From: Folioceros fuciformis
Taxonomy: Eukaryota; Anthocerotophyta; Anthocerotopsida; Anthocerotales
Length of the DNA stretch: 64,000 nucleotides
Reading direction: 5' to 3'
Assembly (NCBI GenBank): GCA_049999805.1
Contig: JBNGIO010005494.1
Span: 18,315-82,314, forward strand
Shown here: piece by piece, positions 47,532 to 58,762 of the stretch
Layout of the letters: each line of letters begins with the position of its first letter
Position numbering within the stretch: the first letter of the stretch is position 1
Program-made: the position numbers and the translations under genes
The notes under the pieces: model-generated
Told to the model about the DNA's origin: nothing
The model's input: only the letters and a program-made list of their open reading frames with translations
Database searches by the model: none

Positions 47532-49080
47532 ATGGAATCTCTGGCTCGTAGCCTGCGCGGCCGGAGGCTGTGGTTGCTGTGGCTTGTTGGCGTTGCGCTG
47601 CTGCAACGCCTTGTCGGCATTGCCGATGGGCAGACCGGAGGTGCGTGCTCTGCTGCTGCTTCCTGCAAAAGCTTCCTTCCTTACTTCCTGCTTTCAGCGC
47701 AGCTTTGCCCAGCAGCCCACAAGGCCAGGATCTATCGGTGCCTGAATCCTGAAACGCGCGTGTGCAGGGTTCATCAGCATCGACTGCGGCGCGGATGCGG
47801 ATTTCATTTACACGAATCCCGACACCGACCTCTCCTTCGTCAGCGACGCGAGCTACATCTCCACCGGGGAAGTGGCGTCCACGTCGGACGCCCAGGTCAC
47901 GGATCTCACCTCGCTCAGGTTCTTCCCCGCCTCATCGCCCGTGAAGAACTGCTACGACCTGGTCGTCGTCAACAACACGCAGTACATGGTGCGAGCCTGG
48001 TTCTACTTCGGGGGCTACACCACTGTGCCAGCAAACGGCATCAACTTCCAGGTAGTGCGTCCATTTTCCCCGGTCTCGGCAGAGGCGCGTGTGTGGCTTG
48101 GTGCCTGGCTGGAGTGCTTAGCCTGAGAGACTGTGTGGCAGCAGATTGCTGTGGATGCTACGGTGTGGTGGCACGTCACCATCGACACCACTCCGAACGC
48201 TGTGACCTATTACGAGGTCATGGTCATCGCCACCAAGCCCAGCATGAGTGTCTGTTTGATCCGGCTGGACAGCAGCGACCCTTTTATCAACACCCTGGAG
48301 CTCAGGCCGGTCTCTAGCTCCTCGTACAACGCAAATTTGGATGAGGACAGAACCATCATGCCCCTGCTCCTGCGGCGTAATTTCGGGGAGCAGACAACCA
48401 CGTACAGGTTGGATATCAATGTAGGGATCCCCTGTGAGCCTGAAAGTGCAGTCTGCAGCTTAGGCGGCCTTGACATGGCCGATCTGTGTGCTTGTAGGTA
48501 TCCTTNNNNNNNNNNACAACAGGCATGCTCACCGACAAGAGTGATGTCTACAGTTTCGGAGTGGTGTTGTTGGAGATCCTGTGTGGGCACCCACCCATTC
48601 TACAGGAGGGTCCTCAAAGGTTCATCGTGGAGAGGGTGAGAGTCCTCATCCTCTCTTAACCTGCCATTCCAACATTCACAGCACAAAACTCATCGTTGTG
48701 TGTGCCGATTTGAGTCACAGGTGAAGGCCGCCATGAACACTGGAAGCCTTGCATCCGTGGTGGATCCCGCTCTCAAAGGGGACTACAAGCAGGAGTCGTT
48801 GTGGAGATTCGCAGAAATCGCCATGAGCTGCGTGCAAATTTCTTCCTCTGTCAGACCGGGCATGAGCAAGGTGGTGGCCGGACTCACCCAGACTCTGGAA
48901 CTGGAGTTCGGAGGGCAACAAGCACAATGGGTCCAGTCCAGCGGCGGGAAAAACAGCGACAGCATTACCCTAAATACCTCGGACAACCCCGGCCCCCCTA
49001 GCACCTCCAGCTATTCCGGCTACAGCGCAGAGCAGCCTTCCCTAATTTTGTATGCTGATGACGGGCCTCGTGCATACTGA
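47532..49080 (+). CDS. RLK3: malectin-like/LRR receptor kinase, interior missing at a 10-N gap
   Basis: Third tandem paralogue. Left of the gap: signal-peptide exon 47532-47640 ('[19 protein letters not shown]'), malectin exon 47768-48051 ('[11 protein letters not shown]', '[19 protein letters not shown]', '[11 protein letters not shown]') and exon 48145-48407 ('[16 protein letters not shown]', '[20 protein letters not shown]'). The fourth exon starts at 48498 and hits the Ns after eight bases, at the place where RLK1 exon 4 begins. Right of the gap the sequence is already kinase subdomains IX-X ('[17 protein letters not shown]', '[10 protein letters not shown]'; exon ends 48635), then the last exon 48721-49080 with subdomain XI and a C-tail ending 'YADDGPRAY'. 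Half the ectodomain, the LRRs, TM helix and most of the kinase, about 2.5 kb in the paralogues, are missing. The 10-N gap is probably an unsized join; a real deletion is possible. Confidence 0.85.
48506..48515. other. Assembly gap (10 N) inside RLK3
   Basis: Ten Ns. Comparison with RLK1 and RLK2 shows that far more than ten bases are missing here. Confidence 0.9.
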
Positions 49081-49430
49081 GGCTCTTGAGCCTTTGTTCT
49101 CCATTAGTCTTAATCTTTCACCATGCTCAACTGTTCAGGCAACTCGCTCGTTCTAACTGGCGGGCACAGTGTTGAGGATGCCACCATATTTTGTAGGATG
49201 CCAGCCACCATGGTGTACCTTTCACTCAGTCGTCTGCCCGCTCGCGAACTTTTAAGTCCGACATGAAGCTGCACTGCAGTCTTTGGGAAGGAATACGGAT
49301 TTCGGTTTCACACGGTTTGAGCACGGTTCATCCTGCATGGGAGCTTTACTTCTATAGGGCCCTTCATAAATCTCTTAACAAGGGGGGGAAATTTGCAAAG
49401 GCTCTCACACTTGCTGATGGTGACGCGCTA
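49081..49430. other. Intergenic, nothing recognised
   Basis: Sequence after RLK3 up to the kinase fragment. It may be a decayed part of the same duplicated copy, but no coding similarity was recognised. Confidence 0.35.
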
Positions 49431-49431
49431 G

Positions 49432-49610
49432 TGATGGCGGGTACTACACAACTGGCATGCTCACCAACAAGAGGGATGTCTTCAGTTTCGGGGTTGGGCT
49501 TGTTGGAGACCTTGCGTTGACAGGCACCTACGGTATTCCACAAGCACCTATGGGGCTTTATAGGTTCATTGAGGGAAGGGTAGAATCCTCGTATTCTCTT
49601 ACTTTCCTCT
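49432..49610 (+). pseudogene. Receptor-kinase pseudogene fragment (fourth copy)
   Basis: Similar base by base to the RLK3 kinase exon right of its gap: 'TTGMLTNKRDVFSFGV' against '[16 protein letters not shown]', then a divergent middle, then 'RFIEGRVESSYSLT', which matches the RLK3 exon end plus its intron start. Conserved residues and the reading frame are disrupted, and no other exon of the gene is present nearby. Confidence 0.7.
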
Positions 49611-49831
49611 CGAAACGTTGGAACTTTGTTAGCGGCGGTGGAATCGGTTTTCCAAGAATCCTTCAAAGTGGACTTGGTGTGGAACTCCGCCGAACATCAA
49701 TGAGCAAGTGTTCCTGGCCCCATTTTCTTTTCATAGCTCAGCAATCTGCTTTCATCGAGCTGTGGGTTGATCATATCCTGTCCCAGGCGAAAGTGGTTCA
49801 TCACCGCAAAGGTCAGTGGAGCAGTCTGAGG

Positions 49832-49981
49832 TATGGCATACCAAAGCGGACACTCTCTTACTAACCATTTTTTAAGGGTTTTTCATGGGGTATCTTTCAG
49901 AATATTCGCTTTTGATGCCCATATTTTTCATGTCCCTTTTGGTAACTCTCCCAAAGCGGACGACGCACGAAACCGGACACA
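49832..49981 (+). repeat. Left-end copy of the TIR element family
   Basis: About 150 bp clearly homologous to the left part of the complete copy at 60184, starting at the same tatggcatacc terminus. No right end was found nearby, so it is truncated or diverged. Confidence 0.7.
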
Positions 49982-50441
49982 GAAAAAACACCACATTTTC
50001 TCGTTTTCGGGTTCACGCTACGTAAATTTGTCACCCAGGTTTTTAGTTTCTTAGGGTTAGATCTGCAGGGAATATTCTCATTTTGGGATGGAATATGCAC
50101 AGAATATTCCTTTAGGGTTTAGGGTCTTCCCAGAATATTCTTCGTCACCCGTTTTTCGCGAGCTCTCATAGTCACGGGCTCGTTGGCAAGAAGGGAGGGG
50201 GGGCTGAGCGGATGAGCTCTTGCTTGGGGGTTCTCGAGCATGGAAATCATGCTAGATCCAGATTTTGAAGCCGCTCTTGCTGGTCTCCTCATATGAACTT
50301 AGATTGGCCGTAATGGATACGCTCTGCAGGAGCGACAAGCGTAGGCGCTTGTAGGAGCAAGCTCTAATAGCCATCACAGTGGAAGAGTGTATCAAGCGGT
50401 GTGCAATTTCTGTTGTGCCATTGCTTCCGCACTGCTAAACC
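49982..50441. other. Repeat-derived intergenic region
   Basis: No gene. It contains several 'gaatattc' palindromes (50069-50141) and a two-unit telomere-type tttaggg repeat at 50111-50126. Confidence 0.4.
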
Positions 50442-51236
50442 CTATACACGACTCGCAGTGTGCTCTTGTGATGGGCAGATGCCTTCGAGCGACTCTACTG
50501 GCGCAGCAGACTGTTCGACCACAGTCTCTTCATAGCCATGCTCTACCTCATGCTCAACTCCAATAGTTGTATCTTCCTCAGGGTGCATCAGCCGGATCCA
50601 AGTCAGCTGCACCAGCCACATCCGCCTCAGCTGCAGAGGCCACATGTACGTCACCTGCAGATTCATCTCCTTCCACAGCTTGCGCCAACAGTGCAGTGAT
50701 GTTCAGGGTTTCATGAAGTCATCACTTTCATCCAAGCCCTTGACAACCTTCGGTGCAGCGGTCACACAAGCAGCCTTTCTTGGCTCTCCGGCATGTACAC
50801 TCACAAGCGGATCCCACAGTGTGGGGACATGGAAGAGGAGTTCATCACACACCAGAGTGCCATCTGCCTCACAACGCTCCACATAAATGCTGCCTTTACA
50901 TGTATTCCTGCGTTTGACTTCACGTAGAAGAGCTGACCTAAGGAAAAAACATGTCCCTTCGGGTAGAGACCAAAAGGGCTGCGGTCGACAACAAACCTGA
51001 TTGACACGCACTGCATACCATACGAGAACAATGGGCACAATACTGAGGTAAGCTACTACCTGCCATTGTAGGAAATAGAAGCCTTTGCACATTCCGGAGT
51101 CAGACCTCGGCCCGTGGACAAATTTGCAGCATCGTTGGGTGCCCTTAGCTCCATCCCATTTGCAGCACCACTGGTCAGCACAATGTTCCTCCCCCCTTGT
51201 CCAGCCTTGCAGCATACGCAGCTCACCTCCCAACAT
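50442..51236 (-). pseudogene. Unrecognised Cys-rich ORF with frameshifted acidic tail
   Basis: An open frame from the ATG at 51236 to a stop at 50703 (177 codons; open without ATG up to 51308) encodes a Cys-rich start ('DQWCCKWDGAKGTQRCCKF') and a hydrophobic stretch ('VVAYLSIVPIVLVWYAV'). After the stop, a shifted frame reads 'ALLAQAVEGDESAGD...' and a third ends 'VEQSAAPVESLEGICPSQ' at 50442. All three pieces look protein-like and would join through two indels. I do not recognise the family. It could be a decayed gene, a gene with unseen introns or transposon cargo. Confidence 0.3.
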
Positions 51237-51309
51237 AGTCGCATAACACGGCCCCACGACATGGCGATGTAGGAACAACCAGCAGACAAGACATTCCGAA
51301 ATAGTCACC

Positions 51310-53362
51310 TTACCTGAGCTTTGCCAAAGACTTCTCTCCTACCTCGGGATCAAATATTGCCCGCCCGTACTTAATCTCAAAGACGATGCTGCGCAAGGAA
51401 AAGCATGATTCAGAGTCCGTCCAGGTGTCTTTGGCTGAAGGCCGCAGACGAGTGAGCATGGCGTCTTCGGAGTGACATCCGTCAGCCGTTGTCGTCGTAA
51501 TTAACGTTAAGCTTCTCGCCTGCGAGGGTCCCGACCCGCTACTCGTGGGTGGAAAGCCGAACGCTAATTATGGCCACAACGGAGGAGTGCAATCATCCTA
51601 GCTCCAATCCATAGCAGGATTGCAAGCCATGGCTCACGGACGACCTTGGATTGCCCTCCTTAACTGCTCCAAAATCCGCCGGCACACTGCCTGCCTGCCT
51701 TCATCCTGCCCACCCCCCATCTGCCGCCAGGCCGCCTCCCGACCACGTTCCGGCCAAGCCTGGGCCTGATCCTCCTCTGTCCAGCTGGCTGCACTCAAGG
51801 TCCTCAGCCCCTGGCGCACCTGGGGCTGAGGCCAAGGCAAGGGTTGGCACCCCCATGCCTATCCCCATTCTCCACCAGCAAGCTCCCGACGCCCCAACTC
51901 GCCCTCACCCGTCCGACGTTTTTTGACGTCGGGCTTGGTACTGGCCACGGGCAGCATGTCATAAGACCCTGCGCCACACGCAAAATTTTGAAAATCAAGT
52001 TCAATCACGCACCTGCCAGACGCGAGTGCAGAAGAGTGCACAGATTGACGTGAGTGTAGAAGAGTCCAAAGAATGATGTAGATCACTCGCGTCTCGCAGG
52101 TGCTGTCTCTCCACAACATCCACTGTCAATCTTGCAAAACTGAGGGTTTAGGGTTTCACAGAGCATATCCACGAGCAACCATCAGCGACACAATTGGGTG
52201 CTCAACGTTCAGGGTTTATGTGCCAGGGTTGGGTTGCATAGTCCATCTATCGGCCCTATCGGCCCAGGACGGGCTGCCATCCTTGCCCGTTGGACTGCTT
52301 GCTACTCTGATGTTTATAGCTGGTTGTCACACATATCCCCGAGATGTATCACCTCCTGTTATTACGCCATTTCCTTTTTCTTTTGCACCAAATACATTGG
52401 CATGTAACCCCGTACCCACATCCCGTCATGCCCTACGCCCCCGTCTCATCAGGCCTTCCCGCCGAATCGCCTAATCGTGTTTCCAGCACATGTCGTGGCC
52501 CACAACCGACTAGATCCAGCCCCTACCTAAACTCGAAATCTGTTCAAGAACGGACCTCCTTGCCATCCACCACCTTCCCCACGGGTCGCACTATGTCCTG
52601 CATTCTTGCAATGCTTGTTGCGCACATACAAGATTGTGCGGGAGGTGTCCATATCCCTCACGACTGCCACAAGTTGGAACTCACACCCAATTACGGGACC
52701 GTCTCGATGGATACTGCCTCCTCAAACACACGAATCGCCCACGTGTCCTTCGTTGTGTCGCTGCTTCCAGGATTGCATGCTTCCCGAGAAGGGTTTCCCC
52801 ATCCATTGTGCCGCCGTAGTCCCGTTGGTGGGGCTGTTCAGCGGGAACATGTCATTGCCCGCAGCTCGTTCCCCCCCACACCGTTCAGCTTCACACGCCT
52901 TCTCCCGCAGTGGGGCTTATCTTTTTATATACTACGCTATGTCACTGAATACTGGCATACAGCTGTCCTTCACGCCTCGGTGGCGGCTCCGTCTACCCTC
53001 ACGTGGCGTAAAACGCATGCCTTCCTACCTACCTCTCCACCCCCCATCCCCGCCCCATGTCCATCACATGTCTTCACTACACACTTTCGGTTCAAACATC
53101 GTGACTTGTGCCCTTCTCAACCCTCCACTACACCCTTCAACAATATTCTCATTTGTATACCAATATATATACATATGTGCAGCACACCTTGTTTCAAGTG
53201 TGCTCGGTTGTGACATGACATGCACAGTCCTTGTTGGGCCATCAATATAGCATAGTTTTTGTTTGTGGTGCTTGCAAGAATGCCTTGGTGTAGTGTGTAT
53301 ACAAATGGGTTGCTTCCAACAAAGGGTATACACTTGCGAACTTATATGTAGCTACAGTCCTT
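51310..53362. other. Long gene-poor stretch
   Basis: No gene recognised. Two long overlapping open frames at 52344-53250 occur in C/T-rich, stop-poor DNA and share no features with known proteins. A telomere-type gggtttaggg motif lies near 52145. Confidence 0.35.
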
Positions 53363-53497
53363 GGCCATCGACGCTTCTGATTGATCCCACCTCGCAACCT
53401 AATACACAAATATTGTCCTTGGCCATTAATGTTTGTTATTCATAGTAATTTGCATCATTGAGCTCCGTTGTGGACATTGGGTATCGCCCCCTTTTTC
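53363..53497. repeat. Flank repeat unit (left copy)
   Basis: 'ccttggccat(c/t)gacg...ttctgattgatcc' and the text after it, up to the left LTR, is a diverged copy of 59634-59765 and, for its first part, of 59803-59840. Confidence 0.6.
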
Positions 53498-53649
53498 TGA
53501 CGCTGATCGAGCGAGCACGCACGCAAGCCAGTAGATCGCATAAGATAATGTATTCAGCCCCCGAAGCACGGGAACATACAGGTGGTTTCCATACGGCATG
53601 TTCATGTCACTTGACATCTCGGTAGTTAAAACAAATAATTGTCCTAACA
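53498..53649 (-). repeat. Copia 3' LTR
   Basis: 152-bp copy bounded by TG...CA; similarity with the other LTR continues another 25 bp (to 53674). The true LTR may extend to the purine tract near 53735, with the other copy truncated. Confidence 0.75.
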
Positions 53650-54074
53650 TGTAAACCCTAACTACTTCCTAGATATACGTTTATAGATAGAAAAGTTTTA
53701 GGGTAGGTGAAACAAAACAATACGCCATCACCCCCACTTGAGTTTCACGAAAAAAAAACTTGTACTTAACGACATGATTCTGCTGACCTACTTCCTCTCA
53801 ATTTGTCGGCTGCAGCTGAAGAAACTTATTGCAACTCTTGCCTGGATCATCTCTGCCTTGGACCGTGTCATCTGTGAGCTCGAAGCCGACCAAGATGCTG
53901 TTACGCATGCCGATTTCCCGCCACCTCAGCTAACAGCAGCGGACCGCCTCTCATCTGCAGGAAAACAGGTTTCTACCTTCTGAGAGTTGGAATCAACACC
54001 GAATCAACACCTAGCCTCTCCCGGAATTACTACACAACTGCGACATAGCCCAAGATGGAGTCAGGCAGTAGTAT

Positions 54075-55545
54075 TCAGTCTTCACTGCAGGCTGATATGC
54101 CCAGTCTAAATGCATGTTTGTTATGCTGCTCCTTAGACAGGGCCTTAGTAAGTAGATCAGCTGGATTTTCAGCAGAAGGTATGTAGGTGACTGCAATTTG
54201 TCCATTTCCTACCACTTCTCGTATAAAATGATGATGTATCTCCATGTGTCTAACCTTGGAGTGGAAGACCGAATTGCGTGATAGTGCAATGGCTCCTTGG
54301 TTGTCGCAATGGAGAATGGTTGCCTCCCTCTGGGTTACCCCTACATCTGCCAGGTTTCTTCTCACCCAGATCGCTTCTTTTGCTACCACTATCAAAGCCT
54401 TATATTCTGCTTCTGTGCTGGAAGTGGAAATGGTGGCCTGTTTCTTGCTGGTCCAAGAAATGGGACCTCCAGCAAGCATAAATACGAAGGCTGACATTGA
54501 CTTTCGACTATCCAGGTCAGAAGCCCTGTCAGAGTCGCAGAAAACCCTCAAGAGTAAGCTCCTTGTCCTCTGTTCCCACATAGGTTATGCCATGATTTGC
54601 AGTGCTCTTCAGGTAACGAAAGGTTCTTTTTACCTGACTCCAGTGCTCTAGATGTGGACTATCCAGGAATTGGGATTCCAAGTTGACTGAAAGGGCTATG
54701 TCAGGCCTTGTAACATTTGAGAGATATATCAAGGTGCCAAGAGCATGCCTGTATGGCCTCCTTGACATTTCTTCCGCTTCCTCTGAGGTTATCTGTACCA
54801 TGTTCTTCTGCAGTCTTAGCCCTGTAGCAAGAGGGGTGGCACTCCCGTTTGCTTCACTCATGTTAAACTTCTTAAGACTGTCTCTTACATATTTCCTTTG
54901 AAATATGGACAGTGTCCGTGCTCTCTTGTCTCGTTTGATCTCTATGCGTAGGCACTAGGTCAATTCACCAAGCTCGGTCATCTCGAATTCTCGCTTCAGC
55001 AGTTCTTTCACTTTCTGGAGAAGACTTCCCTTGCCCTTGGTGGCTGCTAGAATCAAGTCATCAACATATAGTAGCAAAATCAGAAATTCTCTGCCTTCTT
55101 GCAGCACATACAAGCCAGGGTCAGCGGTGCCCTGCTTGAAGCCCAGCTTCTTAAGGTGTGCATCTATCCTTTGACTCCAGGCTCGAGGGCTCTGTTTGAG
55201 CCCGTACAAAGTCTTCTGTAATTTGCAGACCAGATGACCAGAATTCAGCTTGACATAACCCTCTGGTTGCTCCATGTACAGGTCTTCCTCTAGCATGCCG
55301 TGCAAAAACGCTGTTTTCACATCCATTTGTTCCAAGTCCAAGTCCATGTGAGCAGCCAGAGCCAAGACCATACGCAAGGTAGAAAATTTGACAACTGGTG
55401 CAAAGGTGTCGAAGTAATCGACTCCTGGAATCTGCGAGAAGCCCCTTGCAACCAAGCGGGCCTTGTACCTTGCAATGCTCCCGTCAGCATTCATCTTACG
55501 CTTAAACACCCACTTGCAAGTTATGGGCTTCCTTCCCTCTGGTAA
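54075..55545 (-). pseudogene. Copia reverse transcriptase and RNase H, broken frames
   Basis: RT: 'MFKRKMNADGSIARYKARLVARGF', 'DYFDTFAPVVKFSTLR', 'MDVKTAFLHG' and catalytic 'LLYVDDLILA', ending in a stop at 54955. The next frame (54900-54529) carries the connection region 'ATPLATGLRLQKN' and 'LIYLSNVTRPDIALSVN'. RNase H follows from about 54581: 'SRKSMSAFVFMLAGGPISW', 'STSSTEAEYKAL' and 'LHCDNQGAIALSRN'. The YVDD box is intact; at least two frame breaks separate the parts. Confidence 0.9.
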
Positions 55546-55550
55546 CTCAG

Positions 55551-57716
55551 CTAGAGTCCATGTTCCATTTTAATGATTGAGGAATACTCCTCATCCACTG
55601 CTTTCTGCCAGTATTTTGCTTCAGGACCTGAATAAGCCTGCTGCATGTTTGCAGGTTTCGTGGAGTCAGTGGTAGCTGCAAGCAAAGCCTGTACATAGGC
55701 TGTAGACGGGGCTGCGTCCTCTTCTGAATGGCCAGCACTATGTAACTCTCCACCAGCTCCAGGTGCCCCCACTGGATGTATATCAATGGCAGCAAGGGTG
55801 CTATCTTGATCCTTGCTGCCTTTTTGCTTTCTCGTCTTAGACTTGCTCGTAGCTGCAGGTCTCCAGTTCTCCATCTCCAAAGGAGGCTCCTTCCATGGTC
55901 TATTCTGCTCTCTTAAGCTGTATCTTCGGGGCTGCTCTACAGGTGGCTGTTCAGCTGCATCAAGACCCCCAGCTACATCGATTTCAACCCCTACTTCAGC
56001 TGCATACTCCAGATCTCCAGGGTCATGTTATGAAGGTAAGAGATTGTCTTCACCTAGAGATTCCAGCATGCTTTCATCTTCCTCACCTGACTGGTCAAAG
56101 CGAGCTACTTCCAGGGTGTCCACATCAGCTTGACTCATCACCTGGAAGTCCTCAAACGACTCTTCTTCTTCATCAGCTTCAACAACCACAGTTGGTATTT
56201 GCTCAACACTGCTGCCAGTATTGAGAGTGGCTGTGGGCGGTCGCATTACACTTCGTTCATCGAACACCACACTCCTAGCATGACTAACATCACGTGTTGC
56301 AGGGTCATACAATTTGTAGGCCTTTATACCATCTGTATACCCTATGAACACTAACTTATGTGCTCGATCATGCAGCTTGGTTTCTCTCTTGGGCTTTGGA
56401 ACAAAAGCATAAGCCGGTGCGCCAAAGATACGAAGGTGTTGAAGTGTAGGCTTCCTGCCCCACCATGCCTCAAAAGGAGTCTGACCAGGTACAACCCGAG
56501 TAGGTAACCTGCTCAGTAAATAATTTGCTGTGTTAATGGCCTCGGCCCAATACCCTCGAGGTAGACGGGCTTGCTTTAGCAACGCTCTAGCAGTCTCTTG
56601 AAGTAGTTGATTTTTCTTCTCAGCCACGCCATTGAGTTGAGCTATATGCGGGACTGTAAGCTGCCTCTGGAAGCCGAGAGACCGACAATATGCCTGAAAA
56701 GCACCTGAGGTATACTCCCCACCATTGTCAGATCTTAGGCATCGAAGTTGGTGACCAGTCTGTCGTTCTCCCATTGGCAAATAATCTTTGAATCGCTGAA
56801 GTGCCTCGCTCTTGTGTCTCAAAATGTACAAAATGCAATAGCGGGTGAAATCATCAATGAACGTCAGAAAATATTCACCTCCACCAATCGAAGGCACTGA
56901 GATAGGTCCACAAATGTCCGAATGGACAAGCTCCAAGGGTACAGAGGCACGATGAGCTCCATCTTTGTCAAACGCAAACTCATGGTGTTTGCCATAAATG
57001 CAGGATTCACACAAAGGTAGAGCCCCCACTGAACCTAATATGCCATCTGAATAGAGAGAACTCTTGGCCATCGACAATAGCTTTCTTTCATGTGGGTGGC
57101 CATAGCGCAGGTGCCAAAGCATGGCAGTCTCGCTAGGGGTGAGGTTTGCAGAAACATCAGCAACATGTAAAGTGGGCAAGCGACTTCCAACTACACTCAA
57201 CTGGTAAATGTCGTTGACCGGATACCCTTCAGCCAACACCTCATCTGATCTTGCACCATTGGTGATTGTACACTTCTCGCCACGGAAGGAAACTTGCATG
57301 CTTGTATTTGATGTAAGCCTACGAACAGATAACAAATTTTTTGTCATTGCAGGAATGTGGAGAACATTCAACAGCTCCAATTGTTTCCCATGATGTAGCT
57401 GCAAGGTAACCTTCCCTGTCCCCACAATTGGAAGGGTGCTCTCATCTCCAAGGAGAACAGACTGAACATCTTGATAATGCTGGTACTCATGAAATTGTGC
57501 ACGATCATGGCAGATATGCACCGATGCACCCGAGTCTATGAACCATGCAAGGGTGTGGGTCCCGGATGTGGTGAGACACACAGTCAAGATGACCTGTGTC
57601 GACTTCTTCCTAGAGGTTTGCACAGAATGTGCTTCCGGAGAGCCAGCACTCTCCTTCCGCGGCTCACCAGCCTTTCGCTTGCGACAGTTTCGAGCCCAGT
57701 GGCCAGGTATGCCACA
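55551..57716 (-). pseudogene. Copia protease, integrase and linker
   Basis: After the zinc knuckle: aspartic protease 'WFIDSGASVHIC'; pre-integrase H/C motif 'LWHLRYGHPHERKL' with 'CESCIYGKH'; integrase core 'ELVHSDICGPI', 'CLRSDNGGEYTSGAF' and 'GVAEKKNQLLQE', giving the D, D, E triad; then 'LFGAPAYAFVPK'-type C-terminal text. The long frame ends at a stop at 56028. A linker frame (55880-55551) with 'YWQKAVDEEYSSIIKM' leads to RT. Confidence 0.9.
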
Positions 57717-58736
57717 TTAGTTGCAATGACCCGACTTTTTCTGATTGCTTGAGGTCTGACCCGGTCCACTGGAATTGGACCTGCCGCCCCTGTTTGCATT
57801 CCAGCCTCCTCGTCGTCCTCTGTAGGGCTTGCCCCTACCAGCAAATAGGGCTTGCTGGCCCTGAATTTGTTGTTTCCCAGAGTGAGGACAGCCGGGTTGC
57901 TTCCTCTTAGAGCATAGCCCCCACCACACCGTTAAATGTAAGGGGATCAGCTTCAATCTTCAAAGCCTTTGCAAGACGAGCTTCGACCTTCGCCATGGCT
58001 TGCTAGCCGGTGACAAAGGGCCCGTAGCTCGGAGGTAGTGATTTCAGTAATTTGCAACTAGCATCATAGTCGGTAATCTTCGTTCCTGTAGAACTCAGCT
58101 TGGCTCGGGCAATGCGAAACACCCGATGTAGTGTTCTACTGTTTCACCTTCCTGCATTCTAAGAGAGTAATATTTTGCTGATGCAGCCATGGACGCCACC
58201 ATATCGTGGGATGCAAACATCATCGCCAGATGCGTCCACATATCCATGGCAGAGTCCCCCGGCCCATCGGAGGCTTGCCTCATCATCTCTGGGGACAAAC
58301 CTGATCTAATCAGGTTCTTTTCTCGAATGTCCGCCAAATGCCAAATCGGCATGTCAGGAGAGGTTTCTTCAGGTTTCACAGTCTCGCCATTCACCATGTG
58401 CCATAAATTCTTTTCTTCAAGTGCGCCTTGCATGTGCATTACCCATATATCGTATTCACTTCCAGTAACAAGGCGGTCCTTTTCCTTGAACCCGCCACTA
58501 GTAAGAGATTGAAGTGCTTGGAGCACATCCTCCCTCGCTTTTTCGTCTAACTCCGACATGCTTCTGTTTGTGTCTGACCAGTTGGTAGTTACTGACACTC
58601 GTGCTGAATCCACATCCATGCCCCTGGCAGACCTTGTGTCCGAGGATAGATCTTCATCATCAAAATCTATCAAACCAACTTCTCTTGCAAGATGCTGCAA
58701 CCCGATGGGCGTTCTATATGGTCGTTCTTCACTCAT
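57717..58736 (-). pseudogene. Copia gag, with frameshift and in-frame stops
   Basis: Starts with 'MSEERPYRTPIGLQ'; later 'SEYDIWVMHMQGALEEKNLW', 'MWTHLAMMFASHD' and 'EGETVEHYIGCF', typical copia gag. The frame then shifts near 58110 and continues 'SSTGTKITDYDASCKLLKSL', with further stops. The C-terminal part is Gly/Arg-rich ('GRGKPYRGRRGG') and leads into the CCHC knuckle, which is cut by a TAA at 57717-57719. Confidence 0.85.
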
Positions 58737-58762
58737 CAGCAACTGTCATTTTTAGACTCGAC

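Noticed and set aside
51634-51840. Gln/Arg-rich - strand ORF suggesting a gag fragment
   Set aside because: Short, low complexity and without a defining motif.
52344-53250. Two long overlapping + strand ORFs (289 and 214 codons)
   Set aside because: They lie in different frames of a C/T-rich, stop-poor stretch, with Pro/Ser/Thr/His-rich composition and no recognisable motif.
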